Below, one piece after another: positions 53,738 through 63,500 of a stretch of DNA of 64,000 nt. Position 1 is the first letter of the stretch. Each line of letters opens with the position of its first letter. Where the stretch lies: positions 2,285,001 to 2,349,000 of the forward strand of contig NZ_CP119677.1 in assembly GCF_029318685.1 (NCBI RefSeq), in the 5' to 3' direction. The position numbers were made by a program, and so were the translations under genes. The notes under the pieces are model-generated. The model was not told the origin of the DNA and ran no database searches. It was given only the letters and a program-made list of their open reading frames with translations. The stretch comes from Ruminiclostridium papyrosolvens DSM 2782. GTDB taxonomy: Bacteria; Bacillota; Clostridia; Acetivibrionales; DSM-1351.

Positions 53738-55585
53738 ATGGAAAAACCAAGCAATAAACTAACTGGGCTTCTGTTTAGAAATCTATTACCTAAAGATATT
53801 ATCCCATTTTATGTAATACTTGCGCTATTGGGCAAGAACATAATTCTTGTGGGATTTATAATTAATAAGGACCATTACAGTTCATCATTAAAAAGTGCTG
53901 TAAAAATGATTCTCACTACTTACCATTTCCGTGCAGTTTACTATTTGGGTTTTACACTGTTGGTGACATGGCTGCTCTTCTTGTTTAAAAACCGAACACG
54001 TTTTTATGTATCTATATTTGTCAATTTTCTGTTTTCCGCGTTATTCTTGATTGACCTGTGGTATGTACGTGGATTTAATACTCTTCCTACACTACATACA
54101 CTTCAGGCTGGAGGAAACATGTCCGATTCACTGAGTGGGTTTTTTGCATTAGTGAGCTGGAAGGATTTAATATTTATTATAGATATTCCGGTACTTATTG
54201 CTTTGGGCGTAATTAAACGAAATTATTACAGAAATATTCCCAGAAATATAGTTTTTTCAATGGGAATGCTGATTTTATCACTGACTAGTATTTACTGTAT
54301 AGCTCCGGCAGTAAATAGCATATCAGCTAAACCTATTCCTATGAATTGGGTATTTTACAGATTTGATGCTACAAATACAATAGACAATATATCGCCATTA
54401 GGTTATGAGGTCTATAGTTCAGTATTGTATTTTTCGGAAAAACGAAATATAAAGCTTAATACTGCTGAGAGAAATAGGATTGCAAAGTGGTATCAAGATA
54501 AAAAAGAAAACCTTCCCGATAATGAGTATAAGGGCATGTTTAAAGGAAAAAACCTTCTTGTTATTCAGGTAGAATCTCTTGAAAAATTTGTTATTAATCA
54601 AAAAATCAACGGTCAGGAAATTACTCCTGAGTTGAATAAGCTGGTAAAAAACAGCATGTTTTTTACAAATATACATGAACAGGTAGGAGGAGGCAACAGC
54701 TCAGATGCTGATTTAATGACAAATGCATCGGTATACCCCATTCAGTTGGGAACCACATTTTTCAGCAATCCTTTTACCCATTACAATTCATTCCCCAAAA
54801 TGCTGAAGAAAAATGGGTACTTCACTACGGCAATCCATCCTGATAACGGTGCTTTCTGGAACTGGATGCCGGCGCTGAAATCCATGGGCTTTAATAAGTG
54901 CTATGATTCATCCTATTATAAAACTACTGAGAGAATTAATATGGGTATTAGCGACGGAACATACTTTGACCAGATTGAACCTATAATAGTGAAGGAAAAA
55001 CAGCCGTTTTATACATTTTTGGTTACACTGTCCAGCCATACACCTTTTGAACTTGCTGACAAATACAGAGAATTAAAACTTTCGGAAGAGCTTGACAAAT
55101 CCAAACTGGGAGGATATCTACAATGTATTCACTATACCGACAAGCAGTTGGGACGTCTTCTGGACAAGCTGCAAAAAGACGGAATACTTGATAATACTGT
55201 AGTAGCCATATATGGCGACCACGAGGGAATTCATAAGTATTTTCCAAAAGACATAGGTATGCTGTCTGAGCAGGAGAGCTGGTGGAAAGACAACGGCAAG
55301 CGTATTCCATTAATTATTTACAATAAAAACCTGAAAGGGAAAGAGATAAATGTTAACGGCGGACAGGTTGACACAATGCCTACATTGGCTTACTTAATGG
55401 GGATTGATGAAAGTAGTTATATTAGTACCGCAATGGGCAGAAATCTTCTGAAAACGAACAAAGACTTTGCGGTACTTAGAAATTCCACTGTGGTAGGAAA
55501 CGTAGATGAAAAGGATAAGGCACATGCTGTTGAGGGCCTTGAAATATCAGATAAAATAATACGCGGGGATTATTTTAAGAAATAA
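53738..55585 (+). CDS. Lipoteichoic acid synthase-like sulfatase-fold transferase
   Basis: 615 residues. Five membrane helices in the first 220 residues, then an extracellular sulfatase-fold domain. LtaS family enzymes polymerise glycerol phosphate from phosphatidylglycerol. Motifs: VIQVESLEKFVI (metal Glu), GGGNSSDADLMTNAS (nucleophile position, apparently Ser where LtaS has Thr), AIHPDNGAFWNW, and IYGDHEGIH. ATG 53738 has TGGAG upstream. A pssA-type gene follows, suggesting an envelope-lipid context. Confidence 0.88.
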   Translation: MEKPSNKLTGLLFRNLLPKDIIPFYVILALLGKNIILVGFIINKDHYSSSLKSAVKMILTTYHFRAVYYLGFTLLVTWLLFLFKNRTRFYVSIFVNFLFSALFLIDLWYVRGFNTLPTLHTLQAGGNMSDSLSGFFALVSWKDLIFIIDIPVLIALGVIKRNYYRNIPRNIVFSMGMLILSLTSIYCIAPAVNSISAKPIPMNWVFYRFDATNTIDNISPLGYEVYSSVLYFSEKRNIKLNTAERNRIAKWYQDKKENLPDNEYKGMFKGKNLLVIQVESLEKFVINQKINGQEITPELNKLVKNSMFFTNIHEQVGGGNSSDADLMTNASVYPIQLGTTFFSNPFTHYNSFPKMLKKNGYFTTAIHPDNGAFWNWMPALKSMGFNKCYDSSYYKTTERINMGISDGTYFDQIEPIIVKEKQPFYTFLVTLSSHTPFELADKYRELKLSEELDKSKLGGYLQCIHYTDKQLGRLLDKLQKDGILDNTVVAIYGDHEGIHKYFPKDIGMLSEQESWWKDNGKRIPLIIYNKNLKGKEINVNGGQVDTMPTLAYLMGIDESSYISTAMGRNLLKTNKDFAVLRNSTVVGNVDEKDKAHAVEGLEISDKIIRGDYFKK

Positions 55586-55666
55586 GAGTCAGGGAACCAG
55601 AATTAAATATAATCAAGTATGAAATTAATGAGAACTTATTAATATAAAATGTAGAGGGTGGATCAT

Positions 55667-56206
55667 TTGAGAGACAGGATTAAGCGTTCTTTGCCTAATT
55701 TTTTAACACTTATAAATTTATCACTTGGCGTAATTGCCTTATTGTTTGTAATTAGAAATGACCTTGTACAGGCATCCCTTATGGTTATGGTAGCGGCATT
55801 AACCGACAGATTTGATGGTAAGGCTGCCAGAATGCTGGACTGTACAAGTGAGTTAGGCAAGGAATTAGATTCCCTGTCAGACTTAGTTTCTTTTGGAATT
55901 GCACCAATAATAATAACTTGGAAAATCAGTTTTATTAGTTTTCCGGTTATAGGTTGCCTGCTGGCAGTTATATATCCTATTGCAGGAGCATACAGACTGG
56001 CTCGTTACAATGTGACAGCATTTAATAATGTTTTTTCTGGAGTACCCATAACAATTGCCGGAGCTTTGCTGGCCATAATTAACCTGTTCAACTGCTATTC
56101 AATAGAACATCACAGGTATAGTAATGCAAATACCTTATTTAGTGCTGTCATTGTTGTTTTGCTTTCTTTTCTTATGGTCAGTAAAATCAGAATTAAAAAA
56201 AGATAA
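55667..56206 (+). CDS. pssA: CDP-diacylglycerol-serine O-phosphatidyltransferase (PssA-type)
   Basis: 179 residues with several membrane helices. The CDP-alcohol phosphotransferase signature is complete: DRFDGKAARMLDCTSELG followed by KELDSLSDLVSFG (D-x2-DGxxAR-x8-Gx3Dx3D). DSLSDLVSFGIAP is typical of PssA, making phosphatidylserine from CDP-diacylglycerol. TTG 55667 is chosen with GAGGGTGG upstream; GTG 55658 is in frame. Length is short but normal for Gram-positive PssA. Confidence 0.87.
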   Translation: MRDRIKRSLPNFLTLINLSLGVIALLFVIRNDLVQASLMVMVAALTDRFDGKAARMLDCTSELGKELDSLSDLVSFGIAPIIITWKISFISFPVIGCLLAVIYPIAGAYRLARYNVTAFNNVFSGVPITIAGALLAIINLFNCYSIEHHRYSNANTLFSAVIVVLLSFLMVSKIRIKKR

Positions 56207-56345
56207 AATAGTATGTTAACCCCAGTACCTTCAAGTCCATATACTTTATCAATAGAAAATCCTCAAAAATGTCGAGACATCAAATTGATTATAGGTTAAA
56301 ATAAGTTTACTTCATGAAGTAAAGTACATAGAAATCAGAGGAGCT

Positions 56346-56768
56346 ATGGATAAATTCTTATTTATAAATGTAATGATTACATTTATAGAAACGCGTATTA
56401 AAAGAAAAATTGACTATGATGAATTAGTCTATGAGACTGGTTTTTCTTTACCGTATATTCGTGAATTATTCCAATGCCAGATGAACAAATCTCTTTATCG
56501 CTATATTCTGGAAAGAAAAATTGCCAATGCTGCTTTTGAATGCCGCTATACAGACAGAAGTCTGCTTAGCATCGGAATGAGCTATGGTTTTAACAATGCA
56601 GACGCTTTTACCAGAGCATTTAAAAGAATTGTAGGGACGACACCATCTGAATTGCGAAAAATGGATATTACTATTAGAAGAACGAAGCTCTGCGCGGGAG
56701 TTTATGGTATTGAACTTTTTATTTTGAACGATAAAACTATGAAAGGTAAGGGGAAAAATGAAGAGTAG
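56346..56768 (+). CDS. Short AraC-family regulator
   Basis: 140 residues, consisting almost only of the two-HTH AraC DNA-binding domain (about 10-105): DYDELVYETGFSLPYIRELF, then GMSYGFNNADAFTRAFKRI and GTTPSELRK. No ligand-binding domain remains, so the signal may come from another protein. A GGAG sequence lies only three bases before ATG. The end overlaps the next gene by 11 nt, hinting they work together. Confidence 0.85.
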   Translation: MDKFLFINVMITFIETRIKRKIDYDELVYETGFSLPYIRELFQCQMNKSLYRYILERKIANAAFECRYTDRSLLSIGMSYGFNNADAFTRAFKRIVGTTPSELRKMDITIRRTKLCAGVYGIELFILNDKTMKGKGKNEE

Positions 56769-57819
56769 TCAATGTAATCAAGATCAAGCAATTCTATTAG
56801 GGGTACCTAGAGTACAATATTGTCCCGAGGGGCTGACACCATTTCCGTCCTGTTTGTATGCATGTGCTAACTATATGGGTATTAATGTGACCTACGATTA
56901 TACTATGGCAGCCAGTGGTGCGGCCTTCCGTTTAACCTGGGATGAGACCAGTTGGAATATGGGCAATGTAGATGCTATATGTACTTATGATGAGCCAGAG
57001 CGGGTTTTTAGACAAGGAGTTGAAGCTCTTGGTTGTAAATATAAATTACTGGGCAGAAAGAAGGACACCCAAAAATCAGAATTTATTACATTCATTAAAG
57101 AACAGATAGATAAAGGAAACCCTGTTATCGCATTGGGGATTATTGGCCCACCGGAGGCGTGTATCATTGCAGGCTATCGCGATGGCGGGGAAACTCTGTT
57201 AGGATGGAACTTTTTTCAGGACAATCCGGAGTTTAATTCGGGCATTACCTTTGACGAATCCGGGTATTTTATTACTGAACGCTGGTGGGAAAATCCCGAC
57301 ACACTTGCTGTTATGTCTCTTGAACCGGCAAATGGCAAAATATTTGATGCAAAAACAATTATAAACAACGCCCTTGAGGTGATGGTAGGACGAAAAATGG
57401 GTAATTATGCAAAAGGTTTGTTAGCCTACGAAGCATGGGCAAAGGCTGTCAGCAATGACAGTGATTTTTCAGAAGGACTGATTTTGCCTCTTTTAGCAGA
57501 AAGGATGTTTACTCATGGTGATGCTATTGATTGTATTTCAGACGGAAGGTATAATGCTGCGGTTTTCATAAAAAAAGCAGCAGTACAGTACCCTGAACAC
57601 CAATCACTTCTTGAACAGACTGCAAAACATTTTATGACTGTATCAGAACTTCAAAAAGAGCTTTTTGAAGTTACCGGAGGCTGGGAACGTGGCGAGAGTC
57701 AGATGCGGCAATTTGCTAAAACGGATGTGAGAAAAAAGACGGTACAGCTCATTCGCATAGCAGAAGAAAATGACAAAAAAGCATTTGACATCTTAAAGCA
57801 GTTAGCAGCAGTATTATAG
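56758..57819 (+). CDS. BtrH/C39-like papain-fold protein of unknown role
   Basis: 353 residues, soluble. The first 190 residues look like a BtrH-N or C39-type papain-fold: LTPFPSCLYACANYMG carries a candidate Cys (about 30), and GNPVIALGIIGPPEACIIAGYRDGG resembles the strand that normally carries the catalytic His, but no His is there, so it may be inactive or a binding domain. The rest is helical. Overlaps and is presumably co-translated with the AraC regulator; may be its sensor. Confidence 0.65.
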   Translation: MKSSQCNQDQAILLGVPRVQYCPEGLTPFPSCLYACANYMGINVTYDYTMAASGAAFRLTWDETSWNMGNVDAICTYDEPERVFRQGVEALGCKYKLLGRKKDTQKSEFITFIKEQIDKGNPVIALGIIGPPEACIIAGYRDGGETLLGWNFFQDNPEFNSGITFDESGYFITERWWENPDTLAVMSLEPANGKIFDAKTIINNALEVMVGRKMGNYAKGLLAYEAWAKAVSNDSDFSEGLILPLLAERMFTHGDAIDCISDGRYNAAVFIKKAAVQYPEHQSLLEQTAKHFMTVSELQKELFEVTGGWERGESQMRQFAKTDVRKKTVQLIRIAEENDKKAFDILKQLAAVL

Positions 57820-57869
57820 CCTGAATTGCTGCATTTGTTAAAAATCAAAAAGACATTACAGTAGTAGAT

Positions 57870-57913
57870 AGAACAGAGTATGTTTAAAAAATACATACCC
57901 TGTTCTTTTTTTT
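57870..57913 (+). terminator. Terminator after the AraC/BtrH-like operon
   Basis: AGAACAGAGTATGT pairs with ACATACCCTGTTCT (one mismatch) around TTAAAAAAT, followed by eight T. Confidence 0.93.
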
Positions 57914-58213
57914 GTACAAATTATCAAGCATGTTCAAGCTAGACTTAGTGCCAAGAAAACAGTGATGAAATTTGCTGCAATAATATAACATATTATCAAT
58001 AATAATACTATATATTGTAAAATAATAAGAAAACAAGTTAGTTTACTACTAATAACAAATATGGTAAAATTATACAAAGTAGTCTCAAAAATACAAAATA
58101 CCAAGTAATTCACTTAGACATAGCATATTGTGAGTGTAACTATATAAAATTTGTACAAGCTAAAAATACTGTATTCAAATAAAAAAATTAACTGCATAAG
58201 GGGGGCTAATTTC
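57914..58213 (+). other. Intergenic promoter region of the NRPS/PKS cluster
   Basis: Very AT-rich. TTTACT-N17-TAAAAT at 58042-58070 is a possible promoter. TTGTACAA occurs twice (57912-57919 and 58151-58158). A poor extended reading frame upstream of 58214 is ignored. Confidence 0.4.
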
Positions 58214-59515
58214 GTGGATGAAAATCAAAAAACAAAATCTATAAAATTTGATATGGCTTATAATTTTGATAAAAAATTAATTGAGGACATATCCAAGTTT
58301 GGTATTGTATCAGGAGTCTATGCAAAGATGAAGCACGACGATGTAGGCGGCGGAAGAGCTTCATTGATTTTACCTGAAGTGTCATGGCAGAAGATTGAAG
58401 AACATGTACAGTTATGTCACAAGAATAACATTAAATTTAATTATTTACTCAATGCTCTATGCCTTGGAAACAAAGAGTTTGTTAAGGAACACCATAAAAA
58501 AATCCTTGAATTGCTGGATAGAGTGGTTAATGCCAAGGTGGATTCTGTAACCGTTGCAAACCCATACATATGCCAAATGATAAAAAAGCAATATCCACAT
58601 TTAGAAGTTTCCATTAGCGTTAATTTAAGAATAAGAAGTTTGCAGCAAATAAGATACTGGGAAGGCTTTGGTGCAGATGAAATAACTTTAGATCAGCTTG
58701 TTAACAGAGATTTCAATTTATTAAGAGAAATCCTGAAATATACGAAACAAACCGGAACCAGAATACGGCTTTTTGCAAACAACCTCTGTCTTCATGATTG
58801 CCCTTTAAGAACACATCATGGGCTTTCAAATTCACATGCTTCGCAGACCGGAGAATATACAACGGAATCGCATATATTATATGAATATTACTTGTGTACT
58901 CTTCTCAAAATGACAAGTCCTGCAAAGCTTATATCGGCAACATGGATTAGGCCGGATGATGTCCATTACTATGAAGAGCTGATGAATGAGGTGGGTAATC
59001 CAAACTTGTCTTTAAAGCTTGTGGAGCGTGGTTCCACTTCCGAGTATTTGCTTAAAACAGTAAAAGCTTATAGTGAACGACGTTTTGACGGTAATTTAAT
59101 GGATATTATATATGCAATTCAGAAAAGGTTTTTATTGGATAATAAAAAGGAAGCGGCAGACGATAGTAATGTATTTGCTGAGAGAATTTCCAAAGGTGAA
59201 TACAATCCTGAAAGTTTAAGGAAGTTAGATAATTTATTTAATCTTGACTGGTTTCACATTGACAACAGAAAATTGGATGGATTCTTAGACAAATTCAAAT
59301 CAAAATCATGTGGTAATAAGATATGCGATGATGAGGGCTGGAGACAAAGCAGCAGCTTAGACATAAACTCAGAACAAACATGCTCCTATTGTAGGGCTTG
59401 GGCTGAAAAAGCAATAACTGTTGATGAAGACAAAAGGCGCCAGTACATTGAAGGTATTCGTGAATTTCTTGATGATTTAAATTCAAGCAAAGTATTTAAT
59501 CTAAACAAGGCTTAA
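58214..59515 (+). CDS. U32 peptidase-like protein in NRPS/PKS cluster
   Basis: 433 residues. Resembles U32-family proteins: TIM-barrel-like core with VTVANPYICQMIKKQYP and VSISVNLRIRSLQQIRYW, then FGADEITLDQLVNRD, a standard U32 pattern, and the NNLCLHDCPLRTHH cysteines of the U32 metal site. A later CSYCRAW adds more Cys. U32 proteins such as TrhP/UbiU perform hydroxylation or Fe-S chemistry, so this may modify the product. GTG 58214 has AAGGGGGG upstream. It starts the biosynthetic operon. Confidence 0.78.
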   Translation: MDENQKTKSIKFDMAYNFDKKLIEDISKFGIVSGVYAKMKHDDVGGGRASLILPEVSWQKIEEHVQLCHKNNIKFNYLLNALCLGNKEFVKEHHKKILELLDRVVNAKVDSVTVANPYICQMIKKQYPHLEVSISVNLRIRSLQQIRYWEGFGADEITLDQLVNRDFNLLREILKYTKQTGTRIRLFANNLCLHDCPLRTHHGLSNSHASQTGEYTTESHILYEYYLCTLLKMTSPAKLISATWIRPDDVHYYEELMNEVGNPNLSLKLVERGSTSEYLLKTVKAYSERRFDGNLMDIIYAIQKRFLLDNKKEAADDSNVFAERISKGEYNPESLRKLDNLFNLDWFHIDNRKLDGFLDKFKSKSCGNKICDDEGWRQSSSLDINSEQTCSYCRAWAEKAITVDEDKRRQYIEGIREFLDDLNSSKVFNLNKA

Positions 59516-59547
59516 ATATAAAATATACTCTATAAATGGAGGACATT

Positions 59548-60549
59548 ATGGCTTCTAAAGAATTATCTATGATTTTAGACAGGTTGAAACGTGAAAGAGA
59601 TATATTAGCTGACAGACTTAAATCACAAGAAGAAACAAAAGGCTCGGATTCTGCTTTTAAGTTTCAGAAAACGTGGGGAAAGCTTCAATTGAATATTGAA
59701 TTCCCGAAAATTCTTTTTAATGAATTACAGGATACAGATGTATTTAAAGATATAGAAGTAAGAAAAATTGATGTTGAAGGACTTGACTGTGAGTGGATAA
59801 CCGCTTCTGACAGTGATCCTGACATTCGTCTTCTTTATCTCCATGGAGGAGCATTTATGTTTGGAGATTTGGACACACACAGACATTTGTGTGCCCAACT
59901 TGCCAAGGTTTCCGGCTGCTCTATTTTATCTGTTGACTATAGACTTGCACCTGAAAATCCATTTCCTGCCGCATTGGAGGATTGTATAAAAGCGTATATG
60001 TGGATGCAGAAAAACAGCTATTTAGGAGTTAGTGATGCAAGGAGAGTATTTATTGCCGGAGATTCAGCAGGTGGTACCTTGACATTAACAATGTTATTAA
60101 AGCTGAAACAGCTTAACATAACACTTCCTAATGCTGCAATGACTTTGTCTGCCAGTGCGGACGAAACACGTTCTAATAATTCGTGGGTCAGTCGTGAAAA
60201 TACCGATTTTATGCTAGGTAGTTTTGCTCCTGCACTTAGGAAGGGAGCAGGAAAGGAATCAGCGTATCTTCATGGGCACGACCCCAAGGACCCGCTTGTT
60301 TCTCCTTTGTTTGGAAAGCTGGAGGGTTTGCCTCCTTTACTTATGCAAGTAAGCGATGCCGAATGCTTGAGAGACGATTCTGAAGAATTTGCAAAAAAGG
60401 CAACAAAAGCAGGAGTAGATGTTACATTGGAAATATGGCCTGAAATGGTTCATGTATGGCAAGCATTTGCACCTATATTACCTGAAGCAGTCGAAGCAAT
60501 TAATAACTTGGGAGCATTTATTAGGAAACATAGTGTTGTAGATATATAG
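59548..60549 (+). CDS. Alpha/beta hydrolase, hormone-sensitive lipase family
   Basis: 333 residues. The oxyanion motif LYLHGGAFMFGD, the LAPENPFPAALED segment, nucleophile elbow AGDSAGGTLT (Ser), then an Asp near MQVSDAECLRDD and a catalytic His in WPEMVHVWQ. Acts as an esterase; in this operon it may cleave or transfer an acyl group. ATG 59548 has GGAGG upstream. Nine nt separate it from the megasynthase start. Confidence 0.88.
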   Translation: MASKELSMILDRLKRERDILADRLKSQEETKGSDSAFKFQKTWGKLQLNIEFPKILFNELQDTDVFKDIEVRKIDVEGLDCEWITASDSDPDIRLLYLHGGAFMFGDLDTHRHLCAQLAKVSGCSILSVDYRLAPENPFPAALEDCIKAYMWMQKNSYLGVSDARRVFIAGDSAGGTLTLTMLLKLKQLNITLPNAAMTLSASADETRSNNSWVSRENTDFMLGSFAPALRKGAGKESAYLHGHDPKDPLVSPLFGKLEGLPPLLMQVSDAECLRDDSEEFAKKATKAGVDVTLEIWPEMVHVWQAFAPILPEAVEAINNLGAFIRKHSVVDI

Positions 60550-60557
60550 GGGGTAGC

Positions 60558-63500
60558 ATGGGAGTAAAAAAAATACTGTCTGCACTAAAGCAGATGAAAG
60601 TTATATTGTGGGTAGAAAACAACAAGGTAAATTATCTGTGTAAGGATACTTTATATACAGATGACCTGAAAAAACTTCTATCAGAAAACGAAAAGGAAAT
60701 TATCGATTTTTATTATAAGCATCGTGTAAAAAGGAAAAACAACGAAGATTTCAAAGGCGAAATCATTGGGAATGCTAAGCTAATTCAGCTTCCATTTGAT
60801 TATTATCGGCCGCCTAAGCAAAAAAGCGAGTACGCTTTAAAAACATTCAAATTTTTTGACAGAAAAAGCTTATCTCAAAATTTCAATGGTCAAGAGTTCA
60901 ATGATGAACTTATTCTTATTGCAGTTACTCAAATTCTTTTATATAGGTATACCGGTGATAGCGAAATATCAACTGGTTGCTTATTCTCAGATACCGATGA
61001 AGAAAAGATTTTTTCAAACATATCTTTTTTGCATTGCAAAATGTCTTATGAGCTCAGTTTTAAACAATTACTAAATATTCTTTCAGAGGAAATTGCGTCT
61101 TTAAAAAGCGAGGGCAATAACTCTATTAATTATAATCCTTTATATCAGGTTGCCTTTAGCTTTAATGACTTTAAAGATGAACCATTTAATAGGCTTGAAA
61201 CAAATTATTTTAATTCTGATTCTGAGTTACCCCTTGCGGATTTACATATATCTTTTTCAAAGACAAGTGAAGGAATAAAGGGTTATATCTGGTACAACTC
61301 TTCTTTGTTTAAGCCGGATACTATAGACAGGATGTGTTGTCACTTTAGTGAACTGTTACAGGGCGCTTTGAAATCACCGGATAGTAAAATATCTGTACTC
61401 CCGATACTCTCTGAGGCAGAAAAGCAGGTTATTAATACAGTCTGGGAGGATAGTAATGTTGTATATGAAAAATTGTTGCCTCAGATATTTGAGGAACAAG
61501 TAGAAAAAACACCGGATAATATAGCAGTCATATATAAAAAGGAAAAACTTACATATAAGGATTTAAATGCAAAAATTAATATGCTTGCAAACAAATTGAT
61601 TGAACTTGGGGTTGGACCTGAGGTTCCGGTAGCTGTATTAATTGAGCGTTCGTCCTTTGCGGTTATATGTTTGATGGCAATATTGAAAGCAGGTGGAGTA
61701 TATGTACCTATTGACCAGTCGTATCCTGTGGGCCATCAGAAGTATATACTGGAACAGGCAGAAATAGACGTTATTATAAGTCAGAAGGACTTAATAAGCA
61801 AACTGCCTGTTGAAAATCGCAAGGTTATTTGTATTGATGACCGTTGGGATGAAATTGAGAAGATGAGCAGTTTAAATCCAGAAAAAAGGGCAAATACAGA
61901 TAATTCAGCAGTTATATTATACACCTCGGGGTCAACGGGTAAACCAAAGGGAGTAGTGCATGGTCAGGGAATGTTAATATACTATTTGTCCTGGTGGTGG
62001 GATAATTTTCCTTTTGATAAGGAAGAGATTCTTTGTCAAAGAACAAATATTAATCACATACCGTCACTTCAAGAGCTTTTGGTGGGACTGTTAAAGGGTA
62101 TACCTACGGTTATATTACCCGACGAAATTGTAAGAGATCCCTTTAAGCTAATGGATGAACTGGCAAAAAGTAATGTTACTCGTATAAGGATAGTTCCTTC
62201 GCTTCTTAAAATGATACTTGACTCCGGAATTAATATAGGAGCAAGTGTGCCAAAGCTTAAACTTTGGTATAGTCTGGGAGAGCCTTTGAGCTTTGATTTA
62301 TATACAAGATTTCGTAATTCTGCTCCAAATGCTATTATTTTAAACGAGTTTGCAACTACTGAAACCAATGGAGTACTGTATTTTGATTCAAGGGATCATA
62401 GTGATGAAATGAAAAGTGTACCTATTGGTAAAATCTTTGCCGATTCTGGAGTATTTATTCTGGATAAAAATAAAGAAATCGTTCCAATTGGTGTTGCCGG
62501 AGAAATCCATGTGTGCGGTATTTGCGTTGCAAAGGGTTATCTAAACCTTCCTGAAATAACGGCAGAGAGATTTATACAGAACCCGTTTTGCTCTAATACT
62601 GCTTCAAAACTGTATAATACCGGCGATTATGCCAAGTACCTTGCAAATGGCTCCATAGAATATATTGGTCGAAGAGATAATCAGGTCAAAATAAGAGGGG
62701 TCAGAATAGAATTAACTCAAATAGAAGTTGAGTTATCAAAGCACCCCGGAATAAAAGAAAATGCAGTTTGTATTATTGACAATAAATCAGGCGGTAAAAA
62801 GCTTGCTTCCTTTATTGTGCTTGAAGACGGCGTTGAGTTATCGGAAGCTGAATTGAAGGAGTATTGTGAAAGAGAATTGCCGGAATACATGGTACCTTCA
62901 TATATAGTAAAAATAAGCAAATTACCTCAGACACCGAATGCAAAGCTTGACCGTACTGCACTGCCGGCATTGCTGAAAGAGGTACAAAAGTACTCCGCTG
63001 GCAAAAATAGCAGTAAAGAAAATAATCAGAAGAAAATTGAGAATTCAATATCAGTTATAAAAAATAAAACAGCAGAAATATTAGAAATAAATGCTGATTT
63101 AATAGATATAAATAAGAGCTTTAAGGATTTGGGAGTTGACTCTGTTTCGGCGGTAAATCTGGTAAGACTCATAAACAAAGAGTTTAACTGTAAAATGGCA
63201 GTAACTTCCTTGTACAATTATCCAAGTATTGCTGAATTTGCAGAGAGTGCTATCCAATTTATTAGCAGGGATGCTTATGAGGAAAAAAATAAAAATAAGA
63301 ACAAACAAAATTGCAGTAACGAATTGGATAATGGCAGCATTGCAGTTATAGGAATGTCGGGGTGCTTTCCGAAAGCTGATAATGTCATGCAGTTTTGGGA
63401 AAATCTTATTGCAAACAGAGTATCAATAAGTGAAATACCAAGTGACAGATGGGAAATTGATAAATATTATGACAAGGACCCAAGGAAAGAGAACAAAACC

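Noticed and set aside
57911-58159. Direct repeats TTGTACAA as an insertion footprint
   Set aside because: Eight-base palindromes arise easily in AT-rich DNA and nothing element-like lies between them.
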